Assembly: GCA_039105265.1 (NCBI GenBank)
Contig: JAPFFF010000463.1
Coordinates: forward strand, 1 to 22,239
From: Tritrichomonas musculus
Lineage: Eukaryota > Parabasalia > Tritrichomonadida > Tritrichomonadidae
Direction of reading: 5' to 3'
Length of the DNA: 22,239 nucleotides
Within the stretch, counting starts at the first letter, position 1. Each line of letters opens with the position of its first letter. Below the pieces are notes generated by a model that was not told the origin of the DNA, made no database searches, and worked only from the letters and a program-made list of their open reading frames with translations. The position numbers and the translations under genes were made by a program. Positions 1 through 9,240 of this stretch are shown here, piece by piece.

Positions 1-1066
1 TAAGCCAGATGGCCATAATGATGCTCAAAAAGGTCTATTAATTGTATCGTTTATGATTGTTTTAACCGCCGGAAATATTCTCCAGAATCCTGCTCGCACT
101 TTATGTTCAGATGTTACTCCTCCCAAGCAACAAATATTAATGTCGAATATCTGTCAAGTCTACTCAGGTGTTGGAGGTGTTTTAACCAATCTTGTTGGTG
201 GTCTTAAACTCTACCAAAAGACAAAACTTCAACAAGAGCCATTTATTTTAGTAGTTTGTCTCTCAATATCAGTAGTTGCCATGATCATCACCATCGTCGT
301 TACACCCGAAGAACCACTGCATGAAAAGCCGCCTACAGTTAATCCCTTTAAGCAGATTTGGAATGCTCTTAAAAAAATGCCAAAACCTTTTTTACGTGTT
401 TTGCTTCCATTCACTTTTGGGAACATTTCAAATTACCAGTTTGGAATCCAGTTCAGCCATTTCATGGGCCACGACATCTTCAAAGGCGAGAACATTTCAG
501 ATGCTACAGAAGACCAGAAACAGAAGTATCAGGACGGAATCTCTTGGGCAATGATGTGTAATGTTGTTTATTACTCTTTTCAATTCGTTTACGGCTTTTT
601 GAATACTTGGATCTGTAATCGAGTAGGAATGAAAATTGTAATGATTGTTGGTCTTCTTTTCCTTTCGCTCGGTTTCTTCTCTTTCTTCTTCGTGTCTAAT
701 AAATACGCTTATTTGGGAATTTCAATTCCACTCGGATTCGGTAATTTGATATATAACGCGGTGGCTTACGCGGTGGTTTCATTGGTAATTCCTACTGAGG
801 ATTTGGCGGGTAATTTTGGTGTCTTGATTTGCGCAGGAGTAATTGGTCAACAGATATCGAATTTTGGTATTGGTTCTGGACTTGCAGCAATTTGGCCTAA
901 TAATTCTCGAATGATGATCGGATTGTCTTCTATTTTCGCTTTCTTGGGTTTCTTGTCTGCTTTCTTTATGGTTAATCCAAAAGAGGGTGATATTAATAAT
1001 TACTCAAAAATTCCTGAAAGTAATGCTCAGGAATCTAGTTTATTATTAAATTCGGAAAAAGCTTAG
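1..1066 (+). CDS. GPH/SLC45-SUT-type sugar transporter (MFS), 5' end outside window
   Basis: The reading frame is open from base 2 (KPDGHNDAQKG...), so the gene begins upstream and the ATG at 53 is internal; about 354 residues are visible. They hold roughly seven or eight hydrophobic helices, probably the later part of a 12-helix membrane permease. Family signs of sucrose/proton symporters (plant SUT, animal SLC45) are the GNILQNPARTLCSDV segment with a QQ pair soon after, the FSHFMGHDIFKGE loop followed by a Y.DG segment, and VGMK after a cytoplasmic loop. I infer proton-coupled sugar uptake; the substrate cannot be read. A short charged cytoplasmic tail ends at TAG, and a TTTTAAAA polyadenylation-like signal follows within 15 nt. 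No frame damage is seen. A general MFS transporter is the alternative. Confidence 0.8.
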   Translation, partial: KPDGHNDAQKGLLIVSFMIVLTAGNILQNPARTLCSDVTPPKQQILMSNICQVYSGVGGVLTNLVGGLKLYQKTKLQQEPFILVVCLSISVVAMIITIVVTPEEPLHEKPPTVNPFKQIWNALKKMPKPFLRVLLPFTFGNISNYQFGIQFSHFMGHDIFKGENISDATEDQKQKYQDGISWAMMCNVVYYSFQFVYGFLNTWICNRVGMKIVMIVGLLFLSLGFFSFFFVSNKYAYLGISIPLGFGNLIYNAVAYAVVSLVIPTEDLAGNFGVLICAGVIGQQISNFGIGSGLAAIWPNNSRMMIGLSSIFAFLGFLSAFFMVNPKEGDINNYSKIPESNAQESSLLLNSEKA

Positions 1067-1267
1067 AATTATTTTAAAATAATATTATTAATAAAAATAG
1101 TATAATAAGTAAAATTGGTATTTTTTTGTTTTTTTAGAAAATCATTCAAAAAATTGATAGAATTGCTACTATTTTCAATCGAAAGTCATCAATTTAAATG
1201 AGATTTTTCTCAAATTTCTAAATAAAACTCCTGAAAATGGAGATGGTTGACTAGTGTATTATTAACT
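1067..1267. other. A+T-rich intergenic stretch, nothing recognised
   Basis: This is the region behind the transporter gene. It contains A/T runs and the UAAA-type signal just after the stop. No open frame or structured repeat stands out. Confidence 0.5.
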
Positions 1268-1489
1268 TCATTTATCATTTATCAACTGTCCAAAGAAGAA
1301 GAATTGGGCTAGAAATGTTGGATATTTTTCATCTCCCTTGAATTCTAACTCAAATAGCTCAACCTTTTCCTAATCAATAAACATGTTATTGAAGCTTATG
1401 TAAATTGTATCAAACAACCAAGGTCTTTTTCTTTTTCATCCATATATGTCATCCAGCTTTGAGTGGAATCCATTTACAAGAATACCTCC
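1268..1489 (-). pseudogene. Possible degenerate coding remnant, unidentified
   Basis: Read on the minus strand, one frame runs about 72 codons with only two internal stops and has non-random composition, for example KRKRPWLFDTIYISFNNMF and FKGDEKYPTFLAQFFFFGQ. I do not recognise the family. It lies just ahead of other transposon debris and could be part of a dead element or of a host gene. The low stop density in such A+T-rich DNA is the only support. Confidence 0.25.
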
Positions 1490-1589
1490 AAATTATAGTT
1501 ATATTTTTTAAGCTTTGAAGAAAAAATTAAGATATTAAAATTTCATATGATATCAAGACCAAAAAAGTGCAAAAAAACAATAGAGAAAG

Positions 1590-1937
1590 ATGGGAGAAAG
1601 GCCATATTCCTTACAGAAATCTGAGCTGCCCGAATGGGAAAGCATGACGAAAAGCAATTATCACTCTAAAAGTACCGCTGGCATATATGGAGCTTGTCTA
1701 CAAATACTTAACTTTGGCCATAAAGGTGTTTCATTATCAAGTCAACGCATTCATCTAACATCAAATTACAATGCCATCATTTTGAGGCAAAAAGTAACTA
1801 TAACAAGAAAGAAAGAAATAAAACTGCCAAGAGAGAAGGTAAAATCGATATTAACTTGGGTTAGAAAGGTTAGCTTTTTTGGACACAAAAAAGAAGAATT
1901 ATTAATGAATCTTGAGGTTTTAATGCATTCAATGTAA
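1590..1937 (+). other. Unrecognised 115-codon open frame inside transposon debris
   Basis: An ATG-initiated frame encodes 115 residues rich in K, S and L with no motif I recognise. The stretch 1792-1822 is an inverted copy (about 24 bp) of sequence inside the neighbouring pogo-like relic (2166-2200), so at least the distal half is probably rearranged transposon DNA rather than a native gene. No initiator-like motif sits close to the ATG. A TA microsatellite follows directly (1938-1958). Confidence 0.2.
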
Positions 1938-1994
1938 ATATATATATATATATATATAAAATCCAATATCAAATGGCTGGTTTTGGTCACTTGA

Positions 1995-2370
1995 ATGTTT
2001 ATCCAATGAAAGAAAAATTATCCCCCATTAGAGCAGGAATTTAAAAATACATCACTTTCATGAGGACCAAATCCATCTAAAATAAGATGGCATTCCTATA
2101 TGTATTGAAGTAAGCAATAAATATCAGTTTTTTTAGTATAATATTCCTATATTCATAATTTAATTATTTCTTTCTTGTTATAGTTACTTTTATTTCTTTC
2201 TACTGGTAGATATTGAGTAAAATTGGTAATGTCATCTTCTGGAGGATTAAAATAAGCATTATTATTGCCTTTCTTTCTAATATTCATAAACTTTTTCTTT
2301 CCCTATTTGATATACAGCTAAAAACAATCTCATCAATGTTGTAAACAAAATCAGGATCAATTCCTTAATT
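1995..2370 (-). pseudogene. pogo/Tigger-type (DDE_1) transposase relic
   Basis: On the minus strand the first catalytic block reads DPDFVYNIDEIVFS (about 2330-2365) and the second reads HLILDGFGPHESDVFL (about 2050-2090). These match the D-E and LILDG.G.H blocks of DDE_1 transposases of pogo/jerky type, which are abundant in trichomonads. Between them the frame is interrupted by stops and shifts, and the region is much shorter than a normal DDE_1 catalytic core, so it is dead. A 32-bp direct repeat (2267-2298 and 2379-2410) and an inverted piece at 1792-1822 show local rearrangement. The N-terminal DNA-binding part and the final catalytic residue were not found. Confidence 0.6.
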
Positions 2371-2410
2371 TCATTTTTATTGCCTTTCTTTCTAATATTC
2401 ATAAACTTTT
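2267..2410. repeat. Short direct repeat pair (2267-2298, 2379-2410)
   Basis: About 32 bases beginning TTGCCTTTCTTTCTAATATT recur 112 bp downstream with almost no difference. They lie in and just beside the pogo-like relic and probably record a small local duplication. Confidence 0.6.
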
Positions 2411-2423
2411 TTTAAAACATATG

Positions 2424-2456
<33 letters not shown>

Positions 2457-2459
<3 letters not shown>

Positions 2460-3052
2460 AAATCGTAATTGCCCTCAATCGTAATTGCCCGCACAAAAAA
2501 GGTCAATTTTGGCCTTAAAACCGTTGTCAAATGAAAATGGAAGAATGACTTTTTGAATTATTTGGCTAATTATTCTCTGAAAATATTAATAAAATTACTA
2601 ATTTACGAAATCTTCCTCAGATATTTGCGAAGTCTTCCCAAAATAGTTCGAAATCTTCCTCAGATATTTGCGAAATCTTCCCCAGATAGTTGTGATCATC
2701 TTAAAATGATTTTGTGATCATCTGAAAATGATTTTATAATCAGATAAGAATAATCATCTGAAAATGATTTCGCAACTATCTGGGGAAGATTTCGTAACTA
2801 TTTTGGGAAGATTTCGCAACTATTTTGGGAAGATTTTGTAATTATCTGGGGAAGATTTCGTAATTATCTGGGGAAGACTTCGCAAATATCTGAGGAAGAT
2901 TTCGTAAATTAGTAATTTTATTATTATTTTCAGAGAATAATTAGCCAAATAATTCAAAAAGTCATTCTTCCATTTTCATTTGACAACGGTTTTAAGGCCA
3001 AAATTGACCTTTTTTGTGCGGGCAATTACGATTGAGGGCAATTACGATTTCC

Positions 3053-3053
<1 letters not shown>
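2457..3053. mobile_element. 597-bp fold-back MITE, Mutator-like, inserted in an A-tract
   Basis: The two ends are near-perfect inverted copies over about 170 bp, starting GGGAAATCGTAATTGCCC; I see one or two differences by eye. The first 34 bases contain a 16-bp motif (AATCGTAATTGCCC + 2) twice in tandem. Inside each arm lie tandem 22-23-bp units built on GAAATCTTCCCCAGATA: four in the left arm (about 2607-2695) and six or seven, inverted, in the right (about 2762-2907). A poly-A run flanks each side (2427-2456 and 3054-3098), so any target duplication consists of A only. There is no coding capacity. The GGGAAAT terminus resembles the MITE at 15363-16482, whose 9-bp target duplication points to a Mutator-type transposase. 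Confidence 0.85.
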
Positions 3054-3098
<45 letters not shown>

Positions 3099-3100
<2 letters not shown>

Positions 3101-4066
3101 GGATAAAAATAGGATAAAAATAAAAAAGAATCTCGTCCATATTAAGGATATGACAAGCCTTACTGTCATAAAAAAAGTATATGGTGCAAAATATAAGAGT
3201 AGATTTCATTGTAATTATATCATTCTTTAAACTCATTATATTGCGAAAATAAAATTTAAAATTGGCTATCTATAATAGCATGGAATGTTCATCCATAGGG
3301 AAATGTTTTACAGTATTTTAAATAATTGGCAAAAAAAATTCAATAATTGTTATGGACCCATGAAACTATCATCGGATATATCCGAGAGAAAAGGTTTGTA
3401 TTATATTTCAAAAGTTCTGATTTGTTTTGATTTTTCATTTGATATAACTAATACCTATGAAAGCATGCCCTCAAAGGAGTATGAGTTAATACAATTTTAC
3501 CACTTAGCTTAAACTAGAATATAAATTGATCATAGGTCAAGTAGTAGGTGCCACTTTTCTGAATAGAACATGAAATTTCGTTTATTATAGTTTAGAAGTT
3601 GCTTGAAAGATAAATTATAAATTTTGAGATGAAACGAGATGGAAAATATTCTAATTTTTTGTATATTATTTGAAAAAATATTGGTAAACAATGTAAAACA
3701 ATATGAAATACACCTTTTTATATTAACAAAGTCAAATTATATCATAATTATCCTTGTATCACATTGGATAAAATTTTTATTATATACTTGAGCATAAATA
3801 CAATTTTATTCAATTTTGTCCGAGATTAATTCAACTTTGTAAAATAATGTTCAACACTTTCAAATAAATAATTGAATAGGAAAATATTCAAAAATCCATT
3901 GAGTTTTATCAAAACTAGAACGATAAAGTGTGGAACATTTAAATATATATTTTTAATCATATTATTCTATTTTTCTGAGAATTATTTTTTTATTATTATT
4001 AAGAAAAAGTCAATTTTAGAGATCATAAACGTATTGAATGCTTGTTTGTGGATCTGTATAGTAATA
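3099..4066. other. Non-coding stretch; one weak 75-codon frame
   Basis: The only ATG frame of note is 3285-3512 (+), 75 codons, starting MFIHREMFYSIL. It has no recognisable motif and ordinary A+T-rich composition, so I treat it as chance or an unidentifiable remnant. Nothing else is visible. Confidence 0.4.
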
Positions 4067-4703
4067 TTATTTGGTCCTATACATATCATGAGCATTTTTG
4101 ACATCTGTCCAGTGACCATTTAAGAATTCCCCTTTCTTCTGAACACAGACCAAGCAAAAAGATTGATAAATGTTATGAATTACCTGACCAGGAATGGAAT
4201 TCCATTCAAATAAAATTGAATTCCATAATTTGTTGTGATCAGTGATTTTTTTGCCTTCTTAACGTTTTTTTATATGAGCCCAGATTGGCTCAATGGGAGA
4301 CAAATACATTTATACATATATAAAAACTTCTAAAAGCTAATTCCGGCATACCTATTTGCTGAGCAATTTTCTAATTTTTGTAAATATAATCTGCATGAAT
4401 TGCTTCAAAAAGAGTAATTCTCTCGAAAATTGTTATTGAATTATTGGCATCACATCTTTCATGTATTTGTTTTTCACAAATTTTCATCTGTACATATCCA
4501 ATGAGAGGAGGTCGCCCTGTTGTGGTACCTATATTAAATTTTCTACCGAATAAACACCATCTAAATATATTTGTAAGAATTTTTGGTGATTTATTGTTTG
4601 GACATTCTTTTAAATTTTTTTCATATGTTAATCCTTGGACTTTGTGAATAATAAATGTAATTTGGATAACTGAGAACACTTCGAACTCTTCGTTAGTAAT
4701 ATA
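4067..4703 (-). pseudogene. IS630/Tc1-mariner-type transposase relic with the catalytic centre deleted
   Basis: Read on the minus strand, an open part (4703-4371) ends in a DNA-binding-like segment containing IGTTTGRPPLIG, typical of the paired or helix-turn-helix end of IS630/Tc1 transposases. After a stop at 4371 the frame continues KIAQQIGMPELAFRSFY. Then, in a shifted frame, the last catalytic block SPIEPIWAHIKKR appears (4262-4300), followed after a stop by about 60 C-terminal residues ending HDMYRTK at 4067. SPIEPIW is the third-acidic-residue motif of this family. The first two catalytic aspartates and over a hundred residues between are absent. The frame has no ATG start. It is a dead DNA transposon. 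Confidence 0.7.
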
Positions 4704-5046
4704 TTAATGAATTTAAATTACAAAAAAGGAACATATCGTTTCAATAAAGTAACTTTACTGGTAAGTTTAGTTTGGTTTTGTCTACAAATAGGTCCAGTAA
4801 AATTTTATGAATTCATTAATTATAGCTTGTTCCTAATTATTTTCTTTTCTTTTCTTTTTTTTTTTAATTCAACCATTGATTGTTTATAAACCAATAGTGC
4901 ATTTGTTTGACTTTTGAAACATTTGTTTGCTTCAAAAACAACACCCCAGCCTTTAAAAAATTATTTCAAAACTCTACCAACATTTCAATTTCTGTTTTTC
5001 CATCAATGATTGCTCAAACTCATTGCATGCTATATATCAATTTTAG
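4704..5046. other. A+T-rich stretch without a recognisable gene
   Basis: Short frames on both strands show no motif. A T-rich tract lies near 4840-4865. Distal parts of the coding remnant at 5047-5184 may extend here in other frames but cannot be followed with confidence. Confidence 0.4.
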
Positions 5047-5184
5047 TTATTCGATAAAATCTCCAAAAAACAAAACATCTTTTATTACACTCAATCCTTT
5101 TGCTTTAATTTTAATGATGCATTGAAAATTATTCATTTCTGAAAATTGTCTGGCCTCAATGATTATAGGTTCTGGATTTGGCCA
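5047..5184 (-). pseudogene. Short degenerate coding remnant, unidentified
   Basis: The minus-strand frame WPNPEPIIIEARQFSEM... runs 45 codons between stops, with codon composition unlike the flanking DNA. It has no start codon and no recognised domain. It may belong to the transposon debris beside it. Confidence 0.25.
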
Positions 5185-5277
5185 TTAAAAGGGTATCCTG
5201 ATTGTATCATCTTTTTAAGCTTGTAAATTTGGTGAAATAAACGTTTTTTGGGTTTTAAAAATCACCAAATGTAACCA

Positions 5278-5631
5278 TATTATTGTCAAATAAATTTTTT
5301 TAAAGTAAAGTTCAAAACCCCCTAACGATAAAAAAACCCCCTAACTTTTTTAAAATTTGAGAGAAAACTTTTTATAGATCAATAAATATTCATTCATTTT
5401 AATATATTTAATAATGTATTCAATATTATTTATGTATTATAATTTAGAAGCCCTGATTTTAACTTTACAAAAAACCCTAACTTTTTTCCATATTTAAATT
5501 TAAATTCAAAAGAAAGTACTTTTTGCCATCAAAAAAGGCTAATTTGAGAGGGAAAAATGGTCAAAAAAAGTTAGGGGGTTGTTGAAAAAGTTAGGGGGTT
5601 TATTCCTTTTCTTTAGTATTTATTATTGTCA
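5278..5631. mobile_element. Small inverted-repeat element with doubled AACCCCCTAAC ends
   Basis: The left end (about 5302-5352) and right end (about 5566-5617) are inverted copies, each carrying AACCCCCTAAC twice in tandem; an internal ACCCTAAC variant sits near 5473. The outer 26 bases match imperfectly (about five differences). The 11-base sequence TATTATTGTCA occurs just outside both ends (5278-5288 and 5621-5631), as expected of a target-site duplication, although the exact element edges are blurred. The C-rich motif stands out in A+T-rich DNA. There is no coding capacity, so it is probably a MITE. Confidence 0.55.
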
Positions 5632-5830
5632 TAAACCATTGAATTATTTGAAAGAGGAATTAAATGAGTTTTATCAAAAGTCATATTAATAATCGATAAG
5701 ATTTTCTCAGTAAAAAAATGTTATTTTTTGAATATTACAAAATAATTGTATGATTTGTATAATATATCATATAAAATAATAATAAAAAGCTCATTTATAT
5801 TGACGATGAAAAGCCAAATAACCGATTTCA

Positions 5831-5857
5831 CCAAAAGCCCACGTCTTGGGCTTTTGG
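5831..5857. other. Perfect 11-bp stem hairpin
   Basis: CCAAAAGCCCA and TGGGCTTTTGG are perfectly complementary around a 5-base loop, and the pairing extends weakly outward through TCA/CGA. A second, looser hairpin follows at about 5903-5932 (atcacc...ggtgat). A related CCAAAAGACC...GGTCTTTT arrangement is present at 15241-15280, so this is likely a dispersed small repeat. Function unknown. Confidence 0.55.
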
Positions 5858-6080
5858 CGACAGCATTCAATTTTGAATAGTTTACATATATTTTGGAGAT
5901 CACCAAAACGGTTTTTTTGGCGATGGTGATTTGTAAAGCTTTCAAAATATCATATATAAAATAAAAAAAAAAATAAGATATAAAATTATAATAAAATCAA
6001 TAAAAGCATTTTTTCAATTAAAAATAATTTTTTTTCATTTATATTTTAAATATATACCGATATAAAATGTATTTAAAATA

Positions 6081-6154
6081 TTAATAATATTTTTATTTTT
6101 ATGAATATATATAGCCTAATAATAAATAATGCATTGAAATAATGCATTGAAATA
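6081..6154 (+). repeat. First unit of a 74-bp tandem duplication at the element's target
   Basis: This unit starts TTAATAATATTT; its first 36 bases match 15073-15108 at 34 positions, and the rest aligns loosely with 15109-15146. The second unit begins exactly at the TTAA that abuts the right inverted repeat. The simplest reading is a pre-existing tandem duplication split by insertion at the TTAA between its units. Confidence 0.6.
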
Positions 6155-6158
6155 TTAA

Positions 6159-6177
6159 GGGTAAAGTTGGCTTTTCT
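6159..6177 (+). repeat. Left terminal inverted repeat of the TTAA element
   Basis: GGGTAAAGTTGGCTTTTCT, directly after TTAA, is a perfect inverse of 15054-15072. The terminus can also fold on itself with CAACTTTTCCC just inside (6178-6188). Confidence 0.7.
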
Positions 6178-7743
6178 CAACTTTTCCCCACTTTTTGTAA
6201 TATCTTTCAAAATATTCTATGAGTTTTTGCTAATGGCAAATTAGAAATTCCTTTAAAATATGATAAATATTTATATATCTTTTCAAATAAAAATTTTAAA
6301 TTAATTATTTTATATATATATACATTAATATATATATTTGATTTGTTTAATGTTTTGTTAAAATATATTTTATATTATAAACAAGAGAATTTGTAAAAAT
6401 ATCAATTTTTTTACATTTCAATTGCCTCAAATAATTGAATAAAAAAAACATTCTTTCAAAAAATTGAGAATATTTTTCATTTATATAAAAATACTTTTAT
6501 TTAGCCATTTTGAATATCTATAAATATATATGATATCTAAATATTTAATATATTTTGTTGCGTGCTAATATACAATTATAGATTATATTTGTTCAAAAAT
6601 TAAACATAATTGTCAGATTATCTCTATATTTTTCTGGCATAAAGAATTAAATATTATATCTAGGTAATAAATATAATATTATATGACATAGATTGATCAA
6701 ATATCTTTATTTTATGCCAGTATTTATAAATTAAATTAATTAAATTTTTATCAAATACTCCAATGATATGATTATTAATGTAATATTTATAAATATAACA
6801 TTATAAATAAATATTAATAGTTGATCCAATTTATATCCAAAGATACTAATAAAAAAATAATCAAATAAATTCTATATATTATATTTCAGTTTTTGAATTA
6901 AAATAAGGGTTAGCACTCTCAAAATTAGTAATTCTTTCTCACAAATTGTATAAATATTATCATGCAAATATAACTATTATTTTGATTGATTATATTAATT
7001 AATAAAAAACAAATCTGTTATAAATTTCATATTTTGAGAAAAAATTAATAATTTAAACTGATTTTGAATTCATATGTTTTTATCTCTTTATATAGTTAAT
7101 TAGCATATTATCAATATTATTAATTAAACATATATATAAATTGTTTATATATATATATCAAATATATATATGTAATATAATTTTTTTTAAGGATCTTGAA
7201 ATAAAAAACTTTAAATAAAAAAAAAAACGATTACTTTTTTCGATTATTTATCATTTGGGAAAATTCAAATTTGAATTCTCCAAATTCGAACAAAGAGTCC
7301 ATGAACAGCAATCAAAATACCAAAAAAAAATCAACAAAAGAGTCTAACCTTTCATATTCTTTCAGTTTTTTCAAATCCATATGTATATCCCATACAATAG
7401 GTTCTTGACCAAACGCCAGTTATACTACTATTGATCTCCTATTTATCTCTAGTTTCATATCCAAGTGTTAAAAACCTCTAGAAATGCTTCTATCATCCAT
7501 ATTTTTCAATATTTTTTTTCTTTTATTTTCATAAGATTAAAAATGTAAACCATAGAAAAATACATATAATTTGTATAAACTTTTGAATTTTATTTTTTTT
7601 TTATTTTTAAAATATCTCTTATAGAATAAATAGATTTATATAAACATAATAAAGCAAAAGATATGGAGAATAAAAAGTAAATAAATGTAATAAGAAGAAT
7701 GTTTATTATCAAATAATTGTTTGATGATCATCAATTGATTTCG
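6178..7743. other. Non-coding left interior of the TTAA element
   Basis: Very A+T-rich with no frame of note. There are loose inverted repeats, for example around CTGGCATAAAG (6634-6644) and its inverse near 6703-6720, and a short palindrome TGATGATCATCA at 7721-7732 behind the transposase stop codon. It is likely subterminal and 3'-flanking sequence of the element. Confidence 0.45.
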
Positions 7744-9222
7744 TCAAACAAGCTTAAAAGAAAATCTTTTTTGAATTAAAATGTTCATGTTGACTAGTCT
7801 GGTTACCTGCGATCTAATTACGAATTGAGGTCGAGCATATTTGCTTGTGTCAAAGTATGTAGTAATATATTTCATTATTTTGTTGTACGGCACAAATGGC
7901 TTATCTTCAGTGGCTAATGCTGATATAGCATCAATAATCAATTGCTGTACGGGTGAAAACTTCCCTTTTCGTCTTTTGTTTCGCACATCCATTGAAGAAA
8001 TATCTTCAAGCATGTCATCAGCATAATTGTGTACCATCTTATCTTTTGAACTGACTTTGTACTTATTGGCTTTTATTTTTCTTTTGATTGCTCTTTTCTT
8101 TTTATATGCATCTGTTTTTGTTGTTGTGGCTTTCTTTCTTTTTGTTTCTACCAAAGCTTTTTCATGTAACATTACATGATTAGGAAGTGTTAACTGAAAA
8201 GAATCAAAGATCGCTTTTTTCCAATATGGAACATTCCATTTGATGATTGATACATATGCACGGATTCTCCAGCTAATTCTAAAGGCTGTGTTTTTGCTGG
8301 CTATTGAAGCACGAGAATGGTTAAACGACTCAATTGGGTTGGTAGTATACTCTGGATCAACTTTACTAAATGTATCAGATATGTCTGAGATTAATTCATC
8401 TAGTGTTTTTAATGCTTTAGCATTATATTCTGGGTCCAGATCCTCATGTTCAATAAAATAGTTTGGCATGCTTTCCCATTTCTGGAGTTTTTCTTCATTA
8501 TTAAAATTTTTGTCATGTAGTAAAATTGAAAAAAAATTTTGAATTAATTCATTAAGGTTTTTCAAATCTTGATCGTTCATGCAAATTTGATTTATAATTT
8601 TCTTGGTTTTTTTGCATAAATGATTTGTGTCAAATTTAATTTTGGCAAGAGGAAGTTTTTCTGATATTAATTTATGATCTGTGAGATCGCAATCATGAAT
8701 GAAAGTTAGATTGCTTAAGGAGTCTATTTGTGTCCTTTCGATGATATGGTTCAATGAAATGCCTTCCATATTTTTTGAATGCTTTTCTGTGGAACTTAAA
8801 GAGGCAGCTTGTTCTTTCCCATGGTGAACAAGATGGAAACAAATAATGAAGTTAGTCTTTAAATCCATTAAAATTCCAAGGCAGTGTTGACCATTTCTTC
8901 GGTGGCTCCACGAAGCATCGAAGCCTAATTTTATTTGAGTGGTTTTTTTCAGTTCATCCAATTTTTCTTGGCAAACTTTTTCGGCTAAATCTCTGAGTAC
9001 AATATCAATTAAAAACAAGTAATCATAATATATTGTTCTTGATATTATGTATTTCTCTGTCATAGAACAATAAGATTCAATTCCTTCATAGCCATATCCA
9101 TTGATAATGATTGATAATATCTCTTTCAAGTTTCTTTTGATCTTTTCAATGTTTTTTGGTTTGTGTACATTTCTTTCTAATAATTCTTGAAAAGTTGAAT
9201 GTCTTAATGTATGTTGATTCAT
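7744..9222 (-). CDS. Kolobok/Mutator-like DDE transposase with C-terminal linker-histone H1-like domain
   Basis: The frame is intact; the first ATG is at 9222 (492 aa; upstream codons only extend to a TTG). Positions below count from that TTG, so subtract three for the ATG. The catalytic core reads LGFDASWSHRRNGQHCLGI (about 103-120), then FIHDCDLTDH (177-186), then FDTNHLCKK (200-208) and NPIESFN (298-304). This is the D...D...H-K...E layout of Kolobok and Mutator transposases; the LMDLKTN strand after the first D also fits Kolobok. A Lys/Arg-rich linker follows (about 362-393). Residues 425-495 (FSPVQQLIIDAISALATED... to SFKLV) closely resemble the winged-helix globular domain of linker histone H1/H5, including the final SFKL. 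Probable role: cut-and-paste of the surrounding TTAA element. An initiator-like TCACT lies 14-18 nt upstream. Catalysis is inferred; the H1 match is by eye. Confidence 0.8.
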   Translation of the reverse strand: MNQHTLRHSTFQELLERNVHKPKNIEKIKRNLKEILSIIINGYGYEGIESYCSMTEKYIISRTIYYDYLFLIDIVLRDLAEKVCQEKLDELKKTTQIKLGFDASWSHRRNGQHCLGILMDLKTNFIICFHLVHHGKEQAASLSSTEKHSKNMEGISLNHIIERTQIDSLSNLTFIHDCDLTDHKLISEKLPLAKIKFDTNHLCKKTKKIINQICMNDQDLKNLNELIQNFFSILLHDKNFNNEEKLQKWESMPNYFIEHEDLDPEYNAKALKTLDELISDISDTFSKVDPEYTTNPIESFNHSRASIASKNTAFRISWRIRAYVSIIKWNVPYWKKAIFDSFQLTLPNHVMLHEKALVETKRKKATTTKTDAYKKKRAIKRKIKANKYKVSSKDKMVHNYADDMLEDISSMDVRNKRRKGKFSPVQQLIIDAISALATEDKPFVPYNKIMKYITTYFDTSKYARPQFVIRSQVTRLVNMNILIQKRFSFKLV

Positions 9223-9235
9223 GAAAAACAATAAA

Positions 9236-9240
9236 AGTGA
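9236..9240 (-). promoter_or_regulatory. Initiator-like (Inr) motif for the H1-fused transposase
   Basis: TCACT on the minus strand fits the trichomonad initiator TCA(+1)-pyrimidine-A/T. It would give a 16-nt leader before the ATG at 9222, a normal distance in Trichomonas, and it supports that ATG over earlier non-ATG codons. Confidence 0.45.

Noticed and set aside
1938-1958. TA-rich microsatellite as a functional site
   Set aside because: Simple TA repeats are common across this A+T-rich window, and nothing around it suggests a role.
2607-2907. CRISPR-like array from the 22-23-bp repeats
   Set aside because: The units are contiguous without spacers, vary in sequence and lie in opposite orientation in the two arms of a fold-back element. 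The genome is eukaryotic.
3285-3512. 75-codon ATG frame as a real small gene
   Set aside because: No initiator-like motif at a convincing distance, no known motif, and the surroundings are all transposon debris. Kept only as a remark in the non-coding entry.
3872-4123. 83-codon plus-strand frame
   Set aside because: It starts at TTG, is rich in F/I/K and lies opposite the IS630-type relic. It is a shadow frame.
5320-5602. Interstitial telomere repeats (CCCTAA-like strings)
   Set aside because: There are only two copies per end, in inverted orientation, bounded by a shared 11-mer. This fits an inverted-repeat element better.
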